A stretch of 64,000 nucleotides of DNA, from assembly GCF_017302985.1 (NCBI RefSeq), contig NZ_JAFIMU010000004.1:697001-761000 (forward strand), written 5' to 3'. The notes under the pieces were generated by a model that was not told the DNA's origin, did no database searches, and worked only from the letters and a program-made list of their open reading frames with translations. The translations under genes were made by a program, and so were the position numbers. Source of the stretch: Corallococcus macrosporus. GTDB lineage: Bacteria; Myxococcota; Myxococcia; Myxococcales; Myxococcaceae. Shown in pieces: positions 48,095 to 56,490 of the stretch (positions are counted from its first letter, which is position 1; every line of letters starts with the position of its first letter).

Positions 48095-50269
48095 CTAATC
48101 GACGAGCAGCCGCTTCACGGGCGCGGGGTCCACGGCCACCATCAACGGCCGGGTGAAGCTGCTGAAGGACACCAACGCCTGTCCTGGTGCGAGCCGGGAG
48201 ACCCGGTTCCACAAGCTCTCATCGATGCTGCCCACGCTCTTCTTGAGTTGGCTGATGACAGCGCCATCCGTGATCTTGTGGATGATGAAGTTGTTGAGCA
48301 GGGCGAGCACTTCGGGAGGCAGGTGTTGAGGGAGTTGCGTGACGAAGACGAGCCCCAGCCACCGCTTGCGGCCCCGCTTGGCGATGCGTGAAACCTGTTC
48401 GAACAGGACAGGCATCTGCGAAATGCGACTGGCGGACAGGAACTCGTGTGCCTCCTCGATGATGATGAGCACCGGCGTTACTTCGCCACCCTCGCGGTCA
48501 GCCTTTTCGTAGGCTGCCTCCTGCCGCTCTTGAAGCCCACGCAGGATGTCCGCGATGACCAGGTTGTTGAGCTGCGGCGAGTCCGTGTCCGACAGGTCGA
48601 TGACGGATACGCGGCCCGGGCTGAGCATCGCGTCGTACTTCACACCCGAGGACGTGCCGCGATCGAAGATGTTGAGCCGCTTCAGCCGGTAGAGCTTGCT
48701 GGCCAGGGCCTTCCAGCTGATCTCCGTGCGGCTGCTCGCGGCGTACACACGCTGCATCACCATGCCGGGATTGCTCTTGAACTCGCTGTAGAGCTGTGGC
48801 CCGGACGGCACGGGGGTGGAGGCCTCTTCAGGCTCCTCGCCAAGTCCCAGGTCCGCTTGTACCGCGGCGCGCCGGCGAGAACCCGTTCGGGTCCCCGTGC
48901 CGCGGCTCTCTGACCTCCCTTCATCACTGAGGCTGTAGATGTAGGCCGTCACCACGTCCAACACGTGTTGGATGGTCATGCGCGGATAGCCGGTGGTCAG
49001 CTCATCCAGGTCCATCACCTGCCGCTGCTGCTCAGGGTCCCTGGGGTCGGATGGGAAGATCTTGAAGTCCTGCAGCAGCAGCTTGGTGACGTCGTAGGCC
49101 TTGATGAACCGCTCGTGCTGCGCCTCCGACAGCTCCAGGATTTCCGCGAGCGCATGCGGAGACAGGCTGGAGAAGTTCAGCGAGAAGCGGTGCAGCGCGC
49201 GGTGCCGGGGGTTGCGCGTCTTGCGTCCGTCCAGGTGGTGGATGTGGAGCTCTCCCACGCCTTCGGCTTTGTGCCCCCGGCGATGAAGCGCTTCCAGCAT
49301 CGCCTCATGGCTCGTGGGCTGGTCGATATGGGTGTACTCGCCCTCCACGTCGAACACGATGGTGGCGATACCCTCTCGCTGTGCTCGGTGGATGAGCGTG
49401 GCGACAGTGGTCGACTTGCCGCCGCCCGTCGTCCCGATGATGCCCGTGTGCCGGGGCAGGACGGACTTGTCGCGCGGGTTGAGGCTGGCCTCCATGCCCT
49501 CGTAGCCCACCACCATGCCAAGGTTCAGCTTTCCGCCCACACCCAGCACGCGCGCGCTCTCTTTCTCATCCAGGATGAAGACGGGGCTCTGCGGACGTGG
49601 CCGGAAACGTGGCGGGTGCAAGGTCCCCCGCACCTCCTCGCCCAGGAGTTCCACCTCGGCTCGGCCGTGATAGTCGAACGTATAGGTCAGCTTCTTGCCC
49701 TGGGTGACCACGCCAATGGCCATGGAGGAATTCGCGGGCACGGCGTTGGGCTCCGCGAAGGGTCCGCTCACGACGACGCCCAGGTAGGAACGGCCATCCT
49801 CCCGGGACTTCACGCGCACCAGCGTCTGGGAGGCCAGCCGGGGCACGTCCTCTTTCGTCGACAACACGGTGATGAGGTTGTCGTGGCTGGACGAGGTGTC
49901 GAAGTGGGTGAAGCCCACCGCGAACGCCAGCTCAGGATCGGCCTTCACCGCTTCCTGGGCCTCCTTCTGCGCGGCAGCCAGCGCGTGAAGGACCTCCGAA
50001 GGCGTCTCCTGGACGACGTTGTTCTTGGGGATGGATGGCCGGCCTCCCGTGGGGGGCACGGAGGGCGGAGCTTGCGTCGGACGCCCTGGGGTTGGCACGG
50101 CGGCCGTGGGAGTGGGACGCGCCCCGGTGGGGGCAGGAGGCCGGATGGCATTGCTGGCCGGGCGGATGTTGCCGTTCAGCGGATGCGGCGCCTGCCCGTT
50201 GCGGAGGTTGTTGCCATTGTGCGGTGGATACGGCCCCGGGCTTCCAGGGCCTCGGCCATTGTCAGACAT
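48095..50269 (-). CDS. herA: HerA-family DNA-translocating ATPase
   Basis: A 724-residue FtsK/HerA ATPase. A disordered Pro/Asn/Gly-rich N terminus (1-85) precedes a HAS-barrel-like region and the motor: Walker A GTTGGGKST (279-287), Walker B VLIIIEEAHEF (600-610), then FVTQLPQHLPPEVL and a C-terminal arginine-finger region (ISQLKKSVGSIDESLWNRVSRL). HerA hexamers pump DNA through a ring and work with a nuclease such as NurA in end resection or phage defence. The NurA-like gene is 23 bp upstream, and the operon also holds ImmA/IrrE, HTH and sigma-like genes. Confidence 0.9.
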   Translation of the reverse strand: MSDNGRGPGSPGPYPPHNGNNLRNGQAPHPLNGNIRPASNAIRPPAPTGARPTPTAAVPTPGRPTQAPPSVPPTGGRPSIPKNNVVQETPSEVLHALAAAQKEAQEAVKADPELAFAVGFTHFDTSSSHDNLITVLSTKEDVPRLASQTLVRVKSREDGRSYLGVVVSGPFAEPNAVPANSSMAIGVVTQGKKLTYTFDYHGRAEVELLGEEVRGTLHPPRFRPRPQSPVFILDEKESARVLGVGGKLNLGMVVGYEGMEASLNPRDKSVLPRHTGIIGTTGGGKSTTVATLIHRAQREGIATIVFDVEGEYTHIDQPTSHEAMLEALHRRGHKAEGVGELHIHHLDGRKTRNPRHRALHRFSLNFSSLSPHALAEILELSEAQHERFIKAYDVTKLLLQDFKIFPSDPRDPEQQRQVMDLDELTTGYPRMTIQHVLDVVTAYIYSLSDEGRSESRGTGTRTGSRRRAAVQADLGLGEEPEEASTPVPSGPQLYSEFKSNPGMVMQRVYAASSRTEISWKALASKLYRLKRLNIFDRGTSSGVKYDAMLSPGRVSVIDLSDTDSPQLNNLVIADILRGLQERQEAAYEKADREGGEVTPVLIIIEEAHEFLSASRISQMPVLFEQVSRIAKRGRKRWLGLVFVTQLPQHLPPEVLALLNNFIIHKITDGAVISQLKKSVGSIDESLWNRVSRLAPGQALVSFSSFTRPLMVAVDPAPVKRLLVD

Positions 50270-50292
50270 GGATGTCTTCCCCCTCGATGGGA

Positions 50293-51474
50293 CTAGCGGC
50301 GCAGCTTGCGAACGTTCAGGTACTGGAGGCTGGGATCGGCCTGGGCGTAGGCGTCCTGGACGAGGCCATGAAAGCCGTCTTCGCCGAAGACGCTGTGACA
50401 GGTCATCGAGGCGACATCCAGGAGCATGGGGTAGCCCTGCTCGGGCCGCAGGATGCTGTCCGCCATGGCGATGCGCACCGCGAAGTGGACATGCTCCTGG
50501 TGCGCGAAGAAGAGGCGAGGCGGGGAGTTGTTCGATGCGCGGTACAGCCCCATCACGACCTGGGGGCAGTAGCGGCGGACGAAGCGGGTCGCCTTCACAA
50601 GCCCTTCGTCGTCATAGCGCCAGCCATCGAGGATCTCCTGGCCATAGGACTCCAGGGTTTCGAGGATGGCGTACTCACCCGTGTCGAGTGAGTGCCCCAG
50701 CGTGAGGAACCCCCGGTGCTCCAGCTTGTCCGTGACGAAGACGAACTTCTGCTGCCGGTCGATGAGGTTCGCGAGCATCTCGAGGGATGCATCCAGGAGC
50801 GTCCGGTAGCCGGAGCCGGTAACGAGCTCATATGCCAGCGGATTGCCACTGCCGATCCGCCATTCCGACTGGAGCCGTTCGGCCAGGATGGCCCGCTCCG
50901 CGTAGGTGCGAATGCCTCGGGTCGCGAGCCTCGACAGGCTGTCCTTGTTGCGAGGTGCCTTTCGCGAGCGGATTTCCCGCTGCTCGATGTACTCACGGGC
51001 CTGCTTGAAGGGGTCGTCCATCTGGAACGTGACCTCCTTGCGGAACAACCGCTGGGAGAAGGTCCCGGATGAGCCGCCGTAGCCGACCGCCGCGATGCCC
51101 AACTGCGTGATGCCAAGAGCCAGTGTGTCGTGTGACACGGCACGTCCGTTGACCGCCTCGACGTTGCCCCGGAACAGGTAGCCGTCGTGGACTGCTCGCA
51201 GCTGTGCCTCCGTGGCGTGGTAGACGCCGGCACCCTTGGGCGCATGGGGACCTGTCTTCAGGAGCGGCAGCAGTTCCTTGCGCACAGCGGCGCGGAGCAC
51301 GTCCTCCTTGCGCATGGACCCGCCGACCTGCTCGCGGAAGACCCGCAGGATGTCTTCCACGTCCAGCCCGTTCGCCCATCGCCCGATGTCGAGCGTCTGC
51401 AGCAGGGTTTCGCCGAAGGACGCGAGGAAGTCGCCGTCTCCCGCGAGCTCGCTGTCATCCAGGGGATCAGGCAT
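50293..51474 (-). CDS. NurA-like nuclease, probable partner of HerA
   Basis: A 393-residue protein. The C-terminal part (QGYPMLLDVASMTCH) and overall plan resemble NurA nucleases, which form a complex with HerA. In the N-terminal motif where NurA has an Asp-Gly pair, this protein reads EAVNGRAVSHD, so the usual catalytic Asp may be Asn or the site may be displaced; this needs an alignment. The assignment rests partly on position directly upstream of HerA. It begins 2 bp after the ImmA/IrrE stop. Confidence 0.6.
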   Translation of the reverse strand: MPDPLDDSELAGDGDFLASFGETLLQTLDIGRWANGLDVEDILRVFREQVGGSMRKEDVLRAAVRKELLPLLKTGPHAPKGAGVYHATEAQLRAVHDGYLFRGNVEAVNGRAVSHDTLALGITQLGIAAVGYGGSSGTFSQRLFRKEVTFQMDDPFKQAREYIEQREIRSRKAPRNKDSLSRLATRGIRTYAERAILAERLQSEWRIGSGNPLAYELVTGSGYRTLLDASLEMLANLIDRQQKFVFVTDKLEHRGFLTLGHSLDTGEYAILETLESYGQEILDGWRYDDEGLVKATRFVRRYCPQVVMGLYRASNNSPPRLFFAHQEHVHFAVRIAMADSILRPEQGYPMLLDVASMTCHSVFGEDGFHGLVQDAYAQADPSLQYLNVRKLRR

Positions 51475-51476
51475 GG

Positions 51477-52208
51477 CTAACCCGGGTTCCTTTCACCCAG
51501 CACCGAGGACAGGGAGAAGCGCGGCGCTCCCTCTCGTTGTGCCAGCACCCGCGCGTAGGCTTCCGCCTTTCGTGGGGGCAGGCCAAACGAGTGTTGGAGT
51601 CGAGCGATCCGCTCCTCGTGAGGACCTTGCTTCATGACCTGCGTTGCGACGGCTTCGGGAGCAAGCCATTCAAAGGCAAGACGGTCCGCGCGTTGTTCCA
51701 CACGCAGGACATCTCCTGTGGAGATGTCGCCCAGGTCATCCCGCTCCATCAGGTGGATCTGGGCCTTCAGGGGAACACCGTCCAGTGCGGAGGTCAGGAG
51801 TTCTTCCTGCGTGGGCTTCTGCTGGAGATCGAGGACCGGCAGGATGCTGTCGCCGAAGAAGCGCAGGGCCTTCTGCCGCGGGACCAGGTGGTCGAGGACG
51901 AAGTGCGCCAGCTCGTGCGCGGCCGTGAAACGCTGGTCCTCGAGAGAGTCCTTCCGCGAGTAGAAGAGGAAGGCGGTACCTTGCAGGGCCACGATGCAGC
52001 CATGAATGTCCCGGTCATTGCCTTCCGGCATGGATTTGCAGCCACGCCGGGACAGGTAGGCACGAACGGTGTGGCCGGTGACTTCATCCAGCGCGACGAA
52101 GCTCACGCGCAGCACCTTTTGCGCGTCCGCGACGATGGCGCGCGGAAAGGTGCTAGGGGAGGGAAGGCCCGCCAGCTGAAGGGCATCCCGCAGCCAGCGT
52201 TCCCTCAT
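51477..52208 (-). CDS. ImmA/IrrE-family zinc metallopeptidase
   Basis: A 243-residue protein with the zinc motif HELAH (98-102, in FTAAHELAHFVLDH) and the distal VEQRADRLAFEWLAP helix that supplies the third ligand (Glu171). ImmA/IrrE peptidases cleave HTH repressors after DNA damage (ICEBs1 ImmA, Deinococcus IrrE). Here the preceding gene encodes a small HTH-like protein, overlapping as ATGA, which makes it the natural substrate candidate. It could de-repress the HerA/NurA operon under stress. Confidence 0.85.
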   Translation of the reverse strand: MRERWLRDALQLAGLPSPSTFPRAIVADAQKVLRVSFVALDEVTGHTVRAYLSRRGCKSMPEGNDRDIHGCIVALQGTAFLFYSRKDSLEDQRFTAAHELAHFVLDHLVPRQKALRFFGDSILPVLDLQQKPTQEELLTSALDGVPLKAQIHLMERDDLGDISTGDVLRVEQRADRLAFEWLAPEAVATQVMKQGPHEERIARLQHSFGLPPRKAEAYARVLAQREGAPRFSLSSVLGERNPG

Positions 52209-52570
52209 GAGTTCTTCTCCCGGTCGCGTGCCGCCCGCAGCACGGCACGTGCTTCGGGTTCCAGGGGGCTGTTCTCCGTCGCGATGAGTGCGGCGGTGGC
52301 CTCCATGTCGCGCAGGACCCTGGAGAGTTCGAACCCGTCGATGCCGAAGTGCTCGGCGATCTGATTCACGTGCTCGGAGAAGGACTCGCCTTCGGGCCTC
52401 CGGCAGAGGGACACCCAGTGGAGCGTTTCCACGGTGCAGCCCAGCTTCTCGGCGAAGGCCTGGACCGACAGCTCCTCCAGGTCCCGGTACCACGCGAAGA
52501 CGGAGCCCAGCATGTCGGGTTCCCGCGCACCACGTTCGGCCGCTGCTTCCAGCCAGTCAGGATTCATCAT
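52205..52570 (-). CDS. Small HTH-like protein (degenerate XRE type), candidate repressor
   Basis: A 121-residue acidic protein. Residues about 33-95 (LSVQAFAEKLGCTVETLHWVSLCRRP, then FSEHVNQIAEHFGID) have the helix spacing of an XRE-type HTH, but the match is weak. It overlaps the sigma-like gene by 14 bp and the ImmA/IrrE gene by 4 bp. In mobile elements, an XRE repressor next to ImmA is usually its cleavage target. Confidence 0.6.
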   Translation of the reverse strand: MMNPDWLEAAAERGAREPDMLGSVFAWYRDLEELSVQAFAEKLGCTVETLHWVSLCRRPEGESFSEHVNQIAEHFGIDGFELSRVLRDMEATAALIATENSPLEPEARAVLRAARDREKNS

Positions 52571-53159
52571 GGGTGTCCTCCTCCTTTCCGAGCCGCCTCA
52601 GCTGCTTGAGGAGGCGGTCGCGGTTCTGCTTCACCACCCGCTTGCGCTCGGGCGCGGGCAGCCCTGCCTTGCCCAGGGGGCGGGCCAGCTCCAGGGTGGA
52701 GCTCTCTCCTTGGAGGATGAGCCGGAGGACCCCCTGGTCCTCCTGCGTCATGTTGCGGCGTTCGAGTCTCTTCAGGGCCAGGGCGGTTTCCACGGCTGCC
52801 TCCATCTCTTCATTCGGAGGCCTCGCCTGGAGTTCGATTACGTCCGCGAATTTTTGTTCGCGCAGGACCCGGCGCTGCTGGGAACGCCGTGAATCCAACA
52901 CATTCCGCCTGGCCACCAGCATCAGGTAGCTGCGCAGGAGGGACTGGTCCCGGTCGTAGCCGTCAGGCCGACGCAGGTACTCGATAACCGCCTCCAGGGC
53001 GCACGCACGGGCCTCCTCGGTGTCGCACTTCATCTCCGAGGAGAGCGTCTTCAGCATGAACGGCACGAAGAGTTCGAAGACCTTCGCGTTCGCGACAGGC
53101 ATCCGCTTCAAGACCTGGTCGTGAAGCGCCCACTCCTCTTCCCTTGATGGATAAGTCAT
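52557..53159 (-). CDS. ECF-like sigma factor
   Basis: A 200-residue protein. Residues 25-102 look like sigma region 2 (FVPFMLKTLS..., then LLRSYLMLVARRNVLDSRRSQQRR), and residues 128-190 look like region 4 (LERRNMTQEDQGVLRLILQGES...RVVKQNRDRLLKQLRRLG). It lacks a well-matched region 4 HTH, so it may be a divergent sigma or sigma-derived regulator. It is the first gene of the HerA/NurA operon; GAGG lies upstream of the ATG. It probably directs transcription of the module. Confidence 0.65.
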   Translation of the reverse strand: MTYPSREEEWALHDQVLKRMPVANAKVFELFVPFMLKTLSSEMKCDTEEARACALEAVIEYLRRPDGYDRDQSLLRSYLMLVARRNVLDSRRSQQRRVLREQKFADVIELQARPPNEEMEAAVETALALKRLERRNMTQEDQGVLRLILQGESSTLELARPLGKAGLPAPERKRVVKQNRDRLLKQLRRLGKEEDTHDES

Positions 53160-53375
53160 CCCCCAAACCTCACTGACATGCGCACGCCCGCTTTCGGGTT
53201 GGCTACGGTCCGTCAGGACTTTCGCTACAGCCCTGGAGAGTTCGACGGCGGAGCGTCTCCGTCCGAGCCGGGAGGTTGGCGAGGTCGAGGATCCGTGTCT
53301 GTACCTCGGAAGGGGTACTGCCTTTGGGTGCAATGGGTCCTTCGCGATCCCCCCGGATCGAAAAAGACACCTGTT

Positions 53376-54698
53376 TCAATGCAACGCGTGTGTCTCACCC
53401 TGGCAGATGCGCTGACAGCGCTTCTTGTAGACGTCGTCCTTGTCCAGGAGTGAGAACAGCGAGAACAACGTCATCTGGAGCTGCTGGGGCAGGGACAGCC
53501 CCGCGGTATGGCTCAACGCCACCGCCCGGCTGTCCGCCACCATCCGGTCGATGAACTTCAGTCTCCCCGGATGCGACGAGACAGCGCCGTAGCGCGCCTC
53601 CAGCCGCGAGCGGGCCTTCGCGGGCTGCTTCGCCAGCGCCTCATCCAGGATGTTGTCTTCATGCAACGCCACCACGCCCAGCCGCCAACCCGTGCAGCCG
53701 AAGTGTTTGGAGTACGAGTAGACCAGCAGCGTGTTGCGCGGCAGGTCCGCGGCGAGCGAACGGAAGCCGTTCACGAACGTGCCGTAGACGTCATCCGTGA
53801 TGATCAACAGGTCCGGCCGGCGCTTTCGCACCAGTTCCACCAGCTTGTGCACGGACTCCTTCCGCATGGCCACCGCGCCCGGGTTGGACGGGTTGACCAG
53901 GAGGAACGCCTTGATGCGCGGGTCCTCCAGCTTGCGCAGCTCCGCGTCCGGGTACTGCCAGGTGTGGCGGCCGTCCTTCGTGGTCGCGCTCTGCTGGAGG
54001 TCCACCGTGTGCAGCGGGAGCTCGTCCAGCCGGGGGATCGCCTGATACGGCGCGAAGAGGGGCGAACCCAGCGCGATCGTGTCTCCCTTGTGCAGCAGGC
54101 CGTTCACACCCAGGGCGCGGAAGACGTAGCTCATCGCGGCGGTGCTGCCCTCGACCGCGAAGAGGTCGAACCGGCCGGACGGCGGACGGCCCGTGAACAA
54201 CTCCCGCGCCAGGTACTCCTGCACGATGCGCTCGGCATGGGGGAGCATCCGGTCCGGCACCGGATAGTTGTCTCCGATGACGGCGTCAGTCAGCTCCCAG
54301 ACGAACCGGTCCGGATGGAAGCCCAGCGTGTGCTCCCCGTACGTCAGGGCTCGCCGTAGCAACTGGACCGCGGGCTCGTCGTCGCTCGCGTCCAGGAAGT
54401 CATGCAGGCGTCGGGCGATGCCTGGAGAGCGGGGCATGCCCGCGAGCCCCACGCCGGGCTCGTCCCAAGCGCGCCGGCTCTCCGCGAGCGCGAACTGGCC
54501 CAACAGGAAGAAGGCCTCTCGCGGCGTGGTGGCGATCCAGTTGGGGTTGCCCCGGCCCGCGTCGAGCATCATGGCCTCGCGGGTCTTCACCGCCTCGTCC
54601 GCGACCTGCGGGAGCGCGTCCTTCAGCTCGATGGGGCTGAGCTTGCGCAGCTCACGTTCGGAAGGGGCTCCCAGGTCCTCGGGTGTCTGCTCGGTCAT
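53376..54698 (-). CDS. AspD-like PLP enzyme (aspartate transaminase/4-decarboxylase type), short at C terminus
   Basis: A 440-residue fold-type I PLP enzyme with AspD landmarks: LDAGRGNPNW near the start, VNPSNPGAVAM, IITDDVYGTF, and the PLP Lys in LLVYSYSKHFGCTGWRLG. From memory, AspD proteins have about 530-545 residues; this one stops about 90 short, right after LFSLFSLLDKDDVYKKRCQ, with a non-matching tail (RICQGETHALH). The following 215 bp did not give an obvious continuation. The C-terminal domain covers the active site in the family, so activity is doubtful. The short end abuts the sigma-HerA operon. Confidence 0.75.
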   Translation of the reverse strand: MTEQTPEDLGAPSERELRKLSPIELKDALPQVADEAVKTREAMMLDAGRGNPNWIATTPREAFFLLGQFALAESRRAWDEPGVGLAGMPRSPGIARRLHDFLDASDDEPAVQLLRRALTYGEHTLGFHPDRFVWELTDAVIGDNYPVPDRMLPHAERIVQEYLARELFTGRPPSGRFDLFAVEGSTAAMSYVFRALGVNGLLHKGDTIALGSPLFAPYQAIPRLDELPLHTVDLQQSATTKDGRHTWQYPDAELRKLEDPRIKAFLLVNPSNPGAVAMRKESVHKLVELVRKRRPDLLIITDDVYGTFVNGFRSLAADLPRNTLLVYSYSKHFGCTGWRLGVVALHEDNILDEALAKQPAKARSRLEARYGAVSSHPGRLKFIDRMVADSRAVALSHTAGLSLPQQLQMTLFSLFSLLDKDDVYKKRCQRICQGETHALH

Positions 54699-54903
54699 GG
54701 CGTCCTCCTCCAGCGTCCGTCCAAGGTGAATCACCCGTGGGACGTGGACCATGCGCCGTGGGGTGGGGCGGGCGGAGGCAGCGGGCGGTTGGCCGGGCTC
54801 ATTGAAAAAAGACAACCCGTGAGCGCACTCGGGCCAGCAGCGACGAATGAAAGGTCGGGGCCGGACACACAGTCCGGCAAGCACCGTGGAAGCGAGACCC
54901 GCC

Positions 54904-55698
54904 ATGTCTTCATGGAGTTGCCGTGTCGCGACAGCACAGCGTGAACTGGATGACGCGCTCCGCGTCCGTTACCAGGTCTTTGGCGAGGAGATGCGGATGC
55001 TGGGGCCCAAGCGCCCGCGTGCGCCGCGCGAGGCGGACTGCTTCGACACGCTTCGGACCACCTCCCATGTCGTCGTCTACTCGGGCGAGGAGGCCGTCGC
55101 GACCGCCCGGCTGCTGATGCCCAACGCGGAGGTGGCTGCCTTCGCGGACACGCTCGTGGGGCTCGACATCGAGAAGAAGCTCGACCTGTCTGGGATTGTC
55201 GCGCCGGGCCGCGTGTTCGCGGAGACCACGCGTTACTGCGCCACCCGGGGCAGCCCCCACTCGACGGCGCTGCGCCTCCAGGCGGGCCTGTACCGCGAGA
55301 GCCGTCGGCGCGGCGTCACCCACTGGATCGCCGCGGCCAACATGGAGACGGACTGCCCGGAGGAGGCGGACCTCTACTTCCAGGCCGCCGCGCACCAGGG
55401 CTGGGTGAGCAGCGAGTTCCGTGTGCGGACCCGGGAGTTCCCCCCGCCGCCAACGGAACCCCGTGCGGCACGCCTTACGGCGAAGCAGCGTGCCCACGCC
55501 CGCCAGGGCCACCTGGACGCGCTGCGCATGCCGCGCATCCTGTCGCTGTTCGCGGACAAGATGGGCGCGCGCTTCATCGGCCCGCCGCACTTCGATCCCG
55601 CCTTCAGCCGCTTCACCGTGCCGCTCGTCGCCGCGCTGGATGCGATTCCCCAGCGGACGCTGGAGCTCTTCGACGAACTGGACGCTGACGCCGCCTGA
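54904..55698 (+). CDS. LuxI/FeeM-like N-acyl amino acid or acyl-homoserine lactone synthase
   Basis: A 264-residue GNAT-fold acyl synthase. It shows the LuxI-type pattern: RVRYQVFGEEM (Arg, Phe), READCFD (Glu-Asp...Asp), ATARLLMP (Arg) and FAETTRYCA (Glu-x-x-Arg). These residues bind acyl-ACP and the amino donor in LuxI, EsaI and FeeM. It would join a fatty acyl group to an amino acid or homoserine-type amine. A Pro-rich linker and C-terminal helical extension (about 195-264) are extra. It is divergent from the AspD-like gene and 83 bp upstream of a diiron oxidase-like gene. Confidence 0.75.
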   Translation: MSSWSCRVATAQRELDDALRVRYQVFGEEMRMLGPKRPRAPREADCFDTLRTTSHVVVYSGEEAVATARLLMPNAEVAAFADTLVGLDIEKKLDLSGIVAPGRVFAETTRYCATRGSPHSTALRLQAGLYRESRRRGVTHWIAAANMETDCPEEADLYFQAAAHQGWVSSEFRVRTREFPPPPTEPRAARLTAKQRAHARQGHLDALRMPRILSLFADKMGARFIGPPHFDPAFSRFTVPLVAALDAIPQRTLELFDELDADAA

Positions 55699-55781
55699 AA
55701 CAAGGCCGGCGCGCTCCTCCTCCCTTCACCTTCAAATGCAGCACCCCGCGGGCCTTCACGGGCCCCTGTCAGGAGACGTGT

Positions 55782-56471
55782 ATGTGCAAGCAGCCCAGGA
55801 ATGAGCAGACGGCGAAGACGGACTGGTTGGATTCCCTGCGGCACGAGGCGCGGATGCTCGTGCACGATCTGGACGCGACGCCCGGCGCGCAGCGCCTCTT
55901 CGAGGGCCGCATCGGTCAGGACGACTATGCCTATTACCTCGTCCAGACGTACCAGTACGTGCGCTGGAGCACCGAGTTCCTCACCGAGTCCGGCGAGCGC
56001 ATGAAGCGCGAGGGCAAGCACACCGCGCTCGCGGACCTGCTGCTCCAGAAGTCGCGCGAGGAGAACGGCCACGAGAAGTGGTTGCTCAGGGACCTGGAGG
56101 CCCTGGGCTGGACGAAGGAGCAGGTGGAGCAGGCACCGGTCTGCTCCGCGGTGCGCGCCTACGTGGAGTGGAACCGCTTCACCACGCTGTCGGGCGTGCC
56201 CACCGCGTTCCTGGGCACGGCCTACGTGCTGGAGTACCTCTCCGTGAACCGCGCCACGGACGCCAAGGACCGGCTCATCGCCAACAACGGCATCCCCCAC
56301 ATCCAGGACGCCGTCCTCTTCCTGCGCGGCCACGGCGCCGCTGACGGCGACCACGTGGCCGAGCTGGAGTCCGTGCTGCGCACGCTCACGTCCCCGGAGG
56401 AGCAGGCCGCGCTGCTGCTCTCCGCGCGCACCACGCGCGCCCTGTTCCCGAAGTTCTTCCGGGCCCCCTGA
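55782..56471 (+). CDS. Heme-oxygenase-like diiron protein (TenA/HDO superfamily)
   Basis: A 229-residue all-helical protein. Candidate iron ligands are Glu94 and His97 (SREENGHEKW) and Asp188 and His191 (DGDHVAELE), with the family's YYLVQTYQYVRWSTEFL helix near the start. HDO-type enzymes oxidise amino acids or fatty acids (e.g. UndA, SznF). AGGAG lies 6 bp before the ATG. Placed after the acyl synthase, it may modify an acyl-amino acid product. Confidence 0.78.
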   Translation: MCKQPRNEQTAKTDWLDSLRHEARMLVHDLDATPGAQRLFEGRIGQDDYAYYLVQTYQYVRWSTEFLTESGERMKREGKHTALADLLLQKSREENGHEKWLLRDLEALGWTKEQVEQAPVCSAVRAYVEWNRFTTLSGVPTAFLGTAYVLEYLSVNRATDAKDRLIANNGIPHIQDAVLFLRGHGAADGDHVAELESVLRTLTSPEEQAALLLSARTTRALFPKFFRAP

Positions 56472-56490
56472 GCGCGCGCTCCGGACCTCC

